From positions 1-6,386 of the forward strand of contig MGQK01000088.1 in assembly GCA_001797815.1 (NCBI GenBank): 6,386 bases of DNA, given 5' to 3'. Position 1 is the first letter of the stretch. Each line of letters starts with the position of its first letter. This document shows positions 1 through 4,737 of this stretch, piece after piece. The notes under the pieces were generated by a model. That model saw only the letters and a program-made list of their open reading frames with translations. It had not been told where the DNA came from and searched no databases. The DNA comes from Deltaproteobacteria bacterium RBG_13_61_14 (GTDB lineage Bacteria; RBG-13-61-14). The translations under genes and the position numbers were made by a program.

Positions 1-245
1 AAGAGGTCTTTGAGAACCTGGAGCAGGCCATTGCCGCGAATCCCGGTTACCTCGAGAACTATCTCTACCTCGCGGATTTGTATGATGCTATGAAACGGAA
101 AAACCAAGCTTTGGACACCTTGGCCAAGGTTCTGCAAACGTCGCCCGAGGTTTTTCCCTCCGAGCGCGCCCAGAACCGCTATGCCCAGAAGCAAGCCGGC
201 GAGCGCTGGAAGCAATGGACTCGCAAGGAGTATCCCGCGCGATGA
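1..245 (+). CDS. TPR-like protein, C-terminal fragment
   Basis: This is the last 80 codons of a gene that begins upstream of the window; the frame is open from base 3 to a TGA at 243-245. The stretch AIAANPGYLENYLYLADLYD followed by AMKRKNQALDTLAKVLQTSP (residues about 9-48 of the fragment) has the paired-helix spacing of a tetratricopeptide repeat. The tail is basic and rich in Gln, Lys and Arg (SERAQNRYAQKQAGERWKQW) and ends in KEYPAR. TPR proteins mediate protein-protein contacts, and no specific partner can be read here. The final TPR-like helix pair plus the NRYAQKQA tail loosely resembles the end of TRAP-transporter T-component (TatT) proteins, but that is only a suggestion. The stop codon overlaps the next gene's start as ATGA (242-245), so the two genes are probably co-translated. 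It is partial because of the window edge, not because of visible damage. Confidence 0.75.
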   Translation, partial: EVFENLEQAIAANPGYLENYLYLADLYDAMKRKNQALDTLAKVLQTSPEVFPSERAQNRYAQKQAGERWKQWTRKEYPAR

Positions 246-1114
246 AAACCTTCTTTATGGCCCGCGCCTTCTTGAAAACGCCCGGGACCTTCCTGGTCCT
301 GGGGCTGGGTCTGGCCCTGACTCTCCCGGGCCCGGGGAGGGCCCACGAGATCCACAAGGCGGCCAAGCGGGGCGACCTGGCCGCGGTCCAGAAGTTCCTG
401 GACAAGAATCCCAAACTGGTCAAGGCCAAAGACATTCAAAGCGCCACGCCACTGCACAAGGCCGCGGAGGAAGGTCATCTGGAGGTCGTCGCCTTGCTGC
501 TTGATCGGGGCGCCCGCGTCAACGCCGTGGCTTTGGTGGACGGCGCCCCTCTGCACGTGGCCAAAGACGCCCAGATTGCCAGGCTCCTGCTGGACCGGGG
601 CGCGAACCTCAATTTTAAAGATAAGAAGGTAGGAGATTCCGCCTTGCACAGCGCCGCCTGGAGAGGCCATCCCGACGTCTGCGCCCTGCTCATTGAAAAG
701 GGCCTGGACGTCAACCTCAAGAACCGGCTGGGTTACACGCCCCTGCACTCGGCCGCCGCCTTCGGCCGCACCGAGACAGCCGAGGTCTTGATCGCTAAAG
801 GAGCCGACCTGAACGCCCGGAACCTCGACGGCTGGACCCCGTTGCATTTGGCCGCGGGCCTGGGCCAAAAAGAAATGGCGGCGCTGCTGATTGACCGGGG
901 CGCGGACCCGAACCTCAAGGACAAGTTCTATGGCGCGACGCCGTTGCACTGGGCCGCGGGGCTCGGCCGCCAAGAGATGGTCGAGATTCTGGTGGCCAAG
1001 GGCGCCGAGGTGAACGCCCGCAACCGGGAAGGCCAGACTCCGTTCCGGCTGGCGCTGGACATCAGCCGCTCCGATATCGCCAACTTCCTCCGCCAACACG
1101 GCGGCACCGAATAA
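242..1114 (+). CDS. Secreted/periplasmic ankyrin-repeat protein
   Basis: The product is 290 residues. I chose the ATG at 242 because it forms an ATGA overlap with the upstream stop and has AAGGAG at 225-230, 11 nt ahead; an in-frame upstream start at 215 lies deep inside the previous gene. Residues 1-34 look like a signal peptide: basic start, hydrophobic core FLVLGLGLALTL, then a possible cleavage after GRA (34/35). The rest is essentially all ankyrin repeats, about eight, starting near residues 35, 66, 99, 130, 163, 195, 229 and 262, with TPLH and GADxN signatures. Repeat 3 (GAPLHVAKDAQIARLLL) is about three residues short in its first helix. Repeats 6 and 7 are close copies (AAGLGQKEM versus AAGLGRQEM). 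Repeat 8 has lost TPLH (TPFRLA) and looks like a C-terminal cap. Ankyrin repeats are protein-binding scaffolds; the ligand is unknown. Export implies a role in the periplasm or outside the cell. Confidence 0.9.
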   Translation: MKTFFMARAFLKTPGTFLVLGLGLALTLPGPGRAHEIHKAAKRGDLAAVQKFLDKNPKLVKAKDIQSATPLHKAAEEGHLEVVALLLDRGARVNAVALVDGAPLHVAKDAQIARLLLDRGANLNFKDKKVGDSALHSAAWRGHPDVCALLIEKGLDVNLKNRLGYTPLHSAAAFGRTETAEVLIAKGADLNARNLDGWTPLHLAAGLGQKEMAALLIDRGADPNLKDKFYGATPLHWAAGLGRQEMVEILVAKGAEVNARNREGQTPFRLALDISRSDIANFLRQHGGTE

Positions 1115-1150
1115 CCTGAACCCGTTCCAAGGCGAAGGATGGGGTCAGGT
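1114..1150 (+). terminator. Stem-loop at the ankyrin gene stop (terminator-like or REP-like)
   Basis: ACCTGAACCC (1114-1123) and GGGGTCAGGT (1141-1150) are inverted copies with one mismatch in ten. Inside them, 1124-1127 can pair with 1137-1140 using two G-U pairs, leaving a nine-base loop. The left arm begins in the last base of the TAA stop (1112-1114), so the hairpin lies exactly at the 3' end of the ankyrin mRNA. What follows (CTTCAAATAAAGTTT) is only weakly U-rich, so intrinsic termination is possible but not convincing. The string GGGGTCAGGTCTTC resembles words I remember near IS200-like/REP-associated transposases in other genomes, which is an unverified recollection. Confidence 0.45.
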
Positions 1151-1216
1151 CTTCAAATAAAGTTTAAGAGCCGGGCAGCCAGGTGTGTTAGCGGTTGATC
1201 GGCCGGGAGAGGTGGT

Positions 1217-1238
1217 CCCCAGGGCGGAAAACCTGGGG
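1217..1238. other. GC-rich perfect hairpin bordering the 21-bp repeats
   Basis: CCCCAGG (1217-1223) and CCTGGGG (1232-1238) are perfect inverted copies separated by the eight-base loop GCGGAAAA. The right arm overlaps the start of the first 21-bp repeat unit. No T-run follows on either strand, so a simple intrinsic terminator is unlikely. It could be a structural element of the repeat locus or a chance palindrome in GC-rich DNA. Confidence 0.45.
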
Positions 1239-1317
1239 TGGTTGCCGCGTTGGATGGGGTGGTTGCCGCGCAGAATGGGGTGATTGCTGTGCAGAATGGG
1301 GTGGTTGGCGTGCAGAA
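1234..1317. repeat. Tandem array, four 21-bp units
   Basis: Four head-to-tail 21-bp units begin at 1234, 1255, 1276 and 1297, each starting TGGGGTG, with a partial fifth copy (TGGGG) at 1318. Against unit 2, unit 1 differs at three bases near its 3' end (TTGGA for CAGAA), unit 3 at three and unit 4 at two. The divergence is moderate and graded, as in an old minisatellite. As the unit is a multiple of three, every reading frame through it gives a heptapeptide repeat (for example GVVAAQN on the plus strand from a GTG at 1238). I see no suitable ribosome-binding site, so coding is not supported. Confidence 0.9.
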
Positions 1318-1340
1318 TGGGGGGACGTTTGAAGAGGGTA

Positions 1341-1368
1341 TTTCGTATGTCGTATGTAGTATTTCGGG
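1341..1368. repeat. Heptamer micro-repeat (TTTCGTA type), four units
   Basis: TTTCGTA, TGTCGTA, TGTAGTA and TTTCGGG occupy 1341-1347, 1348-1354, 1355-1361 and 1362-1368. The 7-bp period is exact and each unit differs from its neighbour by one to three bases. A purine run (AGAGAAGAAGAAGAAA) follows at once. No function can be assigned; it is one member of a series of short-period repeats in this interval. Confidence 0.75.
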
Positions 1369-1498
1369 AAAGAGAAGAAGAAGAAACCAAGAGAAATTTC
1401 GCCAGGTTAAGTTGGTTCCCGGGTAGTCGGAGCGGAGAATCAAAGGATTCGGAAGGGCCGATGGCAGGAATGGGGGAGCGTTTTGGGGGCGCTGGGCC

Positions 1499-1522
1499 AA
1501 AAAAGCCTTGAGAAATTCAAGG
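1499..1522 (-). terminator. Candidate weak intrinsic terminator for the minus-strand operon
   Basis: Read on the minus strand, CCTTGA (1522-1517), a five-base loop and TCAAGG (1511-1506) form a 6-bp stem, followed after one C by six Ts (1504-1499). This is the geometry of a rho-independent terminator, in the right orientation for the two signalling genes whose last stop is at 1766, about 240 bases upstream. The stem is short and half AT, so efficiency would be low. It could also be chance in a repeat-rich interval. Confidence 0.4.
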
Positions 1523-1550
1523 GTTAGCATATTGAACAGTAGTTTTATTT

Positions 1551-1578
1551 CACCCTTCATCCTTCACCCTTCATCCTT
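1551..1578. repeat. Exact 14-bp tandem duplication with 7-bp sub-period
   Basis: CACCCTTCATCCTT occurs twice in direct succession (1551-1564 and 1565-1578) without a mismatch. Each copy consists of two near-identical heptamers (CACCCTT and CATCCTT), so the base period is seven, as in the 1341-1368 array although the sequence is unrelated. An AT-rich stretch (TATATATGTATAAATG) follows. Confidence 0.85.
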
Positions 1579-1626
1579 CTCTATATATGTATAAATGTTG
1601 CAGTTTTTGAAGACAGTTCCCGGTTT

Positions 1627-1670
1627 ACAGTGGACAGTGCTTATTCGTGTCCCTTCGTGTCTTTTCGTGG
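1627..1670. repeat. Two adjacent word repeats: ACAGTGG x2 and a TTCGTGT decamer x3
   Basis: ACAGTGG (1627-1633) is followed directly by ACAGTGC (1634-1640), a 7-bp period. Immediately after, TTCGTGT recurs every ten bases at 1644, 1654 and 1664 (the last ending GG), giving three decamer units, then ATAATTTC. The two repeat families abut without a spacer of more than three bases. Confidence 0.75.
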
Positions 1671-1698
1671 ATAATTTCTTTGTCTTCCCACTTTTTGA

Positions 1699-1714
1699 GC
1701 CTTAGTGCCTTAGT
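1699..1714. repeat. Exact 8-bp tandem duplication GCCTTAGT
   Basis: GCCTTAGT is repeated without change at 1699-1706 and 1707-1714, followed by GGTTATT. It is short, and taken alone it could be coincidence. Its position within a run of similar word repeats makes a common origin more likely. Confidence 0.6.
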
Positions 1715-1736
1715 GGTTATTCCTTCCCTTCCTCCC

Positions 1737-1757
1737 CTGTGCGCTCTGTGCCTGTGG
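1737..1757. repeat. CTGTGC word repeat near the kinase 3' end
   Basis: CTGTGC (1737-1742), CTGTGC (1746-1751) and CTGTGG (1752-1757) form an imperfect short repeat preceded by a pyrimidine tract (TTCCTTCCCTTCCTCCCC, 1720-1737). It ends nine bases before the kinase stop codon and is the last member of the micro-repeat series. Confidence 0.5.
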
Positions 1758-1765
1758 GGTGAGTT

Positions 1766-3163
1766 TCAGCAAGAATTCCCTGCCGGAGGATAAGGGTTTG
1801 AATCGGCAAGAAATGCGCTTGGAGGTTGCGCGGAGACGGAGAGTCGGTGGATCGGCAGCCGGACGGTGAAGGTCGCGCCCTGCCCGGGCTCGCTTTGCGC
1901 CTCGATGGCGCCCTGGTGCTCTCGGACAATGCCGTAGGAGATGCTCAGGCCCAGGCCGGTGCCCTGGCCCACCTCCTTGGTGGTAAAGAAAGGATCAAAG
2001 ATGCGCGGTAATATTTCCGGCGCAATGCCCGGGCCGTTGTCCTGGATGGCCACCGCCACCCGGTCGCCTTGGCGCGAGGTGCGCACCCGGATCCAACCCG
2101 GACCGGCCAGGGCCTGGCCGGCGTTGAGGAGCAGGTTGATGAACACCTGGCTGAGCAGCCGAGGGGAGCCCATGATCTTGGGCAGGTCGCCGTATTCCCG
2201 GATCACCTGCGCCCGGTCTTTTAATGCCGGCCTGGTCAGGGTCAACGCCGTCTCCAGGATTTCATGCAAGTCGCACTCCTGCTCTTCCTCGGCGCAGGGA
2301 TGGCTGAACTGGCGCAAATCCCGGACAATGGCGACCGCCCGCTCCACCCCCTCGGTGGTTTCCCGGACGATCATCTCGCAGTCCGCCAGGATGTAATCCA
2401 GGTCCAGATCCTGCGCCTCCGCCTCCAGCGAAGCCGCCACCTCACGCGCCGGCAAGTCCGAAGATTTCCCCAGCGCCGACATCCCGGCCCGCGCCGCTCC
2501 CAAGAACCTGGTGACCACCTCACTGTATTCCTTGATCCGGCCCAGGTTGCTCTTGGCAAAGGCCAGCGGGTTGTTGATCTCGTGGGCCATCCCCGCGCTA
2601 AGCTGCCCCAGCGAAGCCAGCTTTTCCGATTGGATCATAAGCCGCTGCATCCGGTGAAGCTCTTCAATGTAGTCCGAAAGCTCGCGCGTGCGCTCCTGGA
2701 CCTTTTCTTCCAGGCTCAGGTTCTGCGACTCCAATTCCCGCTGGTAAATCCGATTTTCCTCCTCCAGCCGGCGCTTCTCCCGCTGCAAACTGCTCTTCTC
2801 CGCCCCTCGGGCCACGGTATGGACCAGGTGATCGGGCTGGACCGGCTTCACCAGAAAATCATAAGCGCCCTCCTGGATCGCGTGAATGGCCGACTCCAGG
2901 GAGGGATCACCGGTAATCATCACCACCGGCGCCTCGATGCCCATTCCCCGCATCATTTTCAAAAACTCGATGCCGCTCCGGCCCGGCAGCAAGATGTCGG
3001 CCACGATCACCTCGAACTCTTCCCGCGCCAGCCGCTCCTCGGCCTCCTCGGCCGAGGCCGCGGTCTCGACCGCAAAGCCGGCCTTGGACAAAAAAGCCTG
3101 GAGCACCCGCGCCACCGCCGGCTCGTCATCAATGACCAGAACTCGACCCCGGCTGGTTTCCAT
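1766..3163 (-). CDS. Receiver-histidine kinase (REC-HisKA-HATPase), cytoplasmic
   Basis: A 465-residue soluble signalling kinase without membrane segments. Residues 6-120 are a receiver domain: acidic pair D12-D13, phospho-acceptor D56 (VADILLPG), T84 and K106 (FLVKP). A coiled coil spans about 122-180. The dimerisation/phosphotransfer helix carries MAHEINNPL with the phosphorylated H194. The ATPase domain has the N box (NLLLNAGQAL, N347), G1 (DNGPGI, D375), F box (IFDPFFTTK, 388-396) and G2 (GTGLGLS, 401-407). All catalytic motifs are intact. The N-box and DHp style resembles NtrB-like kinases common in deltaproteobacterial-type genomes. A 25-residue Pro/Ser-rich tail after LPIHR (440) is non-conserved in appearance. 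The ATG at 3163 lies one base after the upstream stop (TGA-C-ATG), with GAGG at 3173-3176, so translational coupling is likely. Its output regulator is not in the window; the receiver may accept phosphate from another kinase or feed back. Confidence 0.93.
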   Translation of the reverse strand: METSRGRVLVIDDEPAVARVLQAFLSKAGFAVETAASAEEAEERLAREEFEVIVADILLPGRSGIEFLKMMRGMGIEAPVVMITGDPSLESAIHAIQEGAYDFLVKPVQPDHLVHTVARGAEKSSLQREKRRLEEENRIYQRELESQNLSLEEKVQERTRELSDYIEELHRMQRLMIQSEKLASLGQLSAGMAHEINNPLAFAKSNLGRIKEYSEVVTRFLGAARAGMSALGKSSDLPAREVAASLEAEAQDLDLDYILADCEMIVRETTEGVERAVAIVRDLRQFSHPCAEEEQECDLHEILETALTLTRPALKDRAQVIREYGDLPKIMGSPRLLSQVFINLLLNAGQALAGPGWIRVRTSRQGDRVAVAIQDNGPGIAPEILPRIFDPFFTTKEVGQGTGLGLSISYGIVREHQGAIEAQSEPGQGATFTVRLPIHRLSVSAQPPSAFLADSNPYPPAGNSC

Positions 3164-3164
3164 G

Positions 3165-4586
3165 TCAGGCCGCCTCGGCCCGCCCTTCCACCTCCGGCGT
3201 TTCCGGCCGGGTCAGCCTTTCCTTGGCCAAGGTAAAATAGATCACCCCGCCCTGGTGCGGATGGTATTCCAGCCAAAGCCTGCCCCGAAAAGGTTCCAAA
3301 ACCCGTTGGGCCCGGGAAGAGACCGATTCGGACAGCTTCTTGACCCCGGCCTCTCTCGTGCCCTTGAGAAAAAACACCAGGCGGTCGCGGAGGTTGGCAT
3401 ACCCGATTTGCACCGTGCCCGCGGCCCGGATTCCCTCGGTCCCGGCCGCGGCGTGGATCAACTCGCGCCAGAGCCGCTCCATCGGAGCGGACGGCAGCCA
3501 CAAGGTGGGCAAGGGGCTCATAAAGCTCAGCCGGATCCCTTCCTGCTCCAGGCTCGGGGCCATCTTCCAGATCAGCTCCCGCAGGTTCACTTGCTCCACC
3601 GGGTCCTCTCCTTCCACCAGCTTGAATTCTTTTTCGATCTCCAAAAGCTGGGACAGCGCCTTCTCCGACTCGCGCAGCAGCCGGCGCAGCCGGCCCTGGT
3701 CTTCCGGCGCCAGACTTTCCCCCACCCGCTGCTCCAGGACCCGCGACATCTGCGCCAGATGCCGGATCAGAGGCTTCAAGGCGGACAGGGCCTGGCCCCA
3801 TTCCTTTTGCTCTTGCTCGCTCCTTTGCTCTTTTTCCCGAAACGCCTTCCGCCAGCGGCGCGTCCCGTCCGACACGCGCCGCCGAAACACGCTGTTCAGC
3901 CGGGACAACTGCACCTTGTGCCACTTCAGCTCTTTGGCCAGTCCTTCCAGCGTCCGGGAAATCGTCTCCCACTCGTCCTCGCTCTCCAGGGGCCGATGGA
4001 CCGGAGGGATCACCTCCGACACTTCCCGCGCGCGCCGAGAGAGCTGGCGCAAGGATTCCGCCCGCCGCCAGCCCAGGATCATCACCAGCACCAACCCGCA
4101 ACCCGCCGCCAGTAACCATGACCCCAGCTCCCCCAGACCTCCCTCGCGGAGCGCGGCCGGACCGCGGCTGACCCACAACCCGGCCTGCAAGAGATCTCCC
4201 GGCGCAGGGCCGGTCAATTGGACATCCACCAGGCGGGCGTCGAGTTCCCGGCAATAACGAGAGTTTATCCCCGTCAGCTTCGGCGGCGGGCAGCCGGCGC
4301 CCTCGGCTAAAGCCAGGGACCGATACCAGGTCACGTCCACCCGGTTTTCCTCGCGGCGGAGGCGAAGGTAAGCCACGCGATCATAGGCGTGATAGATGCC
4401 CTCGGCCAGACCGGGCGCCGACCCCCCTGCTTTCAACTCCTCCAGCAACGCCAACCCGGACCGCCGTGCCTCGGCTTCCTCTTGCTGCAGCCGCGCGCGC
4501 CACGAGCCCAGCCCGGCCGCGGCCAGCGCCAACACCAGGATGAAACCTTGGCCCCAGGCCAGCCGGGCCATCCAATTCCTTGTCAT
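3165..4586 (-). CDS. Membrane sensor pseudo-histidine kinase (degenerate catalytic core)
   Basis: A 473-residue protein starting at the ATG at 4586, which has AAGGAG five bases upstream; a GTG six bases earlier (4592) overlaps that site and is rejected. Membrane helices are at about residues 9-29 and 151-173, enclosing a probable periplasmic sensor of about 120 residues with two cysteines (C99 and C112). A HAMP-like linker (about 172-221, with EDEW), a charged coiled coil (about 222-265) and two DHp-like helices (about 266-325) follow. The C-terminal part (about 335-455) has the order of a kinase ATPase domain: VNLRELIWKMAPSLEQEGI, then RLWLEYHPHQGGVIYFTLAKE-like end strands. However, the H-box has no His-Glu pair or PL, the N-box asparagines are gone (WRELIHAAAG) and neither G box is present (VFFLKGTREAG stands in for G1). 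I infer a pseudokinase that senses and modulates the coupled downstream kinase. A divergent non-kinase sensor is the alternative. Confidence 0.75.
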   Translation of the reverse strand: MTRNWMARLAWGQGFILVLALAAAGLGSWRARLQQEEAEARRSGLALLEELKAGGSAPGLAEGIYHAYDRVAYLRLRREENRVDVTWYRSLALAEGAGCPPPKLTGINSRYCRELDARLVDVQLTGPAPGDLLQAGLWVSRGPAALREGGLGELGSWLLAAGCGLVLVMILGWRRAESLRQLSRRAREVSEVIPPVHRPLESEDEWETISRTLEGLAKELKWHKVQLSRLNSVFRRRVSDGTRRWRKAFREKEQRSEQEQKEWGQALSALKPLIRHLAQMSRVLEQRVGESLAPEDQGRLRRLLRESEKALSQLLEIEKEFKLVEGEDPVEQVNLRELIWKMAPSLEQEGIRLSFMSPLPTLWLPSAPMERLWRELIHAAAGTEGIRAAGTVQIGYANLRDRLVFFLKGTREAGVKKLSESVSSRAQRVLEPFRGRLWLEYHPHQGGVIYFTLAKERLTRPETPEVEGRAEAA

Positions 4587-4591
4587 CCGCA

Positions 4592-4597
4592 CTCCTT
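4592..4597 (-). promoter_or_regulatory. Shine-Dalgarno site that fixes the pseudokinase start
   Basis: On the minus strand AAGGAG is followed by TGCGG and then ATG at 4586-4584, an ideal five-base spacing. The alternative GTG start at 4592 would overlap this site by a base and leave no spacing, so the ATG is preferred. Confidence 0.75.
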
Positions 4598-4645
4598 CGA
4601 CCTTTCTTATCGGAGCTTGCGAGTGAAACTTTACCCTCTTTGGGG

Positions 4646-4674
4646 TTGTGGTCCGCGCCGCGCTATGGTAGATT
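4646..4674 (+). promoter_or_regulatory. Possible sigma-70-type promoter for lysA-dapF
   Basis: TTGTGG (4646-4651) and TAGATT (4669-4674) are separated by 17 bases and match the housekeeping consensus at three and four of six positions. The placement suits transcription starting near 4681, about 55 bases before the lysA ATG. The match is modest and the AT-rich patch (GATTAGATTAAG) makes several -10 registers possible. I saw no clear counterpart for the minus-strand operon. Confidence 0.3.
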
Positions 4675-4683
4675 AGATTAAGT

Positions 4684-4705
4684 TATCCTTACCCAGGGTG
4701 GGATA
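4684..4705. promoter_or_regulatory. Imperfect palindrome in the divergent intergenic region (operator candidate)
   Basis: TATCC (4684-4688) mirrors GGATA (4701-4705), and inside them ACCC (4691-4694) mirrors GGGT (4696-4699) around a central A, with TT on one side against G on the other. The 22-base element would lie at or just after the predicted lysA transcription start and between two divergent units. It could be a repressor site or a first leader hairpin. No known operator consensus is recognised. Confidence 0.35.
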
Positions 4706-4710
4706 GCCTT

Positions 4711-4736
4711 CGCGTTTTTACAACAGGAAGAACGCG
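4711..4736 (+). promoter_or_regulatory. lysA leader stem-loop covering the ribosome-binding site
   Basis: CGCGTTTTT (4711-4719) can pair with AAGAACGCG (4728-4736) as a nine-base stem with a single U-G pair, closing an eight-base loop (ACAACAGG, 4720-4727). The lysA Shine-Dalgarno sequence AGGAAG (4725-4730, seven bases before the ATG at 4738) is split between loop and 3' arm, and the stem ends one base before the start codon. Folding should hinder ribosome entry, so this is a plausible translational control element. It is not a lysine riboswitch, which is far longer. Confidence 0.5.
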
Positions 4737-4737
4737 C

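Larger units (their letters stand above)
1115..1765. other. Gene-free convergent intergenic interval rich in short repeats
   Basis: These 651 bases separate the ankyrin gene (+) from the receiver-kinase gene (-), whose 3' ends face each other. No open frame here has both a credible ribosome-binding site and protein-like composition. By eye the interval, especially after about 1330, is richer in A and T than the flanking genes. It holds, in order, the stop-codon stem-loop, a GC-rich hairpin (1217-1238), a 21-bp x 4 tandem array (1234-1317), a heptamer array (1341-1368), a purine-rich stretch (about 1365-1400), a small terminator-like hairpin (1499-1522), a 14-bp duplication (1551-1578), and further 7-, 10-, 8- and 6-base word repeats up to 1757. 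Separate entries describe these. Confidence 0.7.

Noticed and set aside
215-241. Earlier ATG start for the ankyrin gene
   Set aside because: It would add nine residues (MDSQGVSRA) ahead of the signal-peptide-like start and lie inside the upstream gene; the ATG at 242 forms the stop-start overlap and has AAGGAG upstream.
1234-1317. CRISPR array
   Set aside because: The 21-bp units are directly contiguous with no unique spacers, and no cas genes are present.
1238-1426. Plus-strand 62-codon frame (GTG start) encoding GVVAAQN-like heptapeptides
   Set aside because: There is no well-placed ribosome-binding site, the start lies at the edge of a hairpin, and the C-terminal half is purine-tract translation.
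1153-1560. Minus-strand 135-codon frame with Thr-Pro-Phe-Cys heptapeptide repeats through the 21-bp array
   Set aside because: The repeat peptide follows automatically from a 21-bp unit, other frames on both strands are equally open, and I see no clear ribosome-binding site or protein-like composition outside the repeat.
2264-4257. Long plus-strand and out-of-frame minus-strand open frames over the two signalling genes
   Set aside because: The real frames carry receiver, H-box, N-box and G-box motifs or membrane helices. The alternatives are Arg/Pro/Gly-rich with no recognisable motif.
4587-4737. Lysine riboswitch ahead of lysA
   Set aside because: The entire intergenic region is 151 bases and shows only two small hairpins, not the large five-helix aptamer of the known lysine riboswitch.
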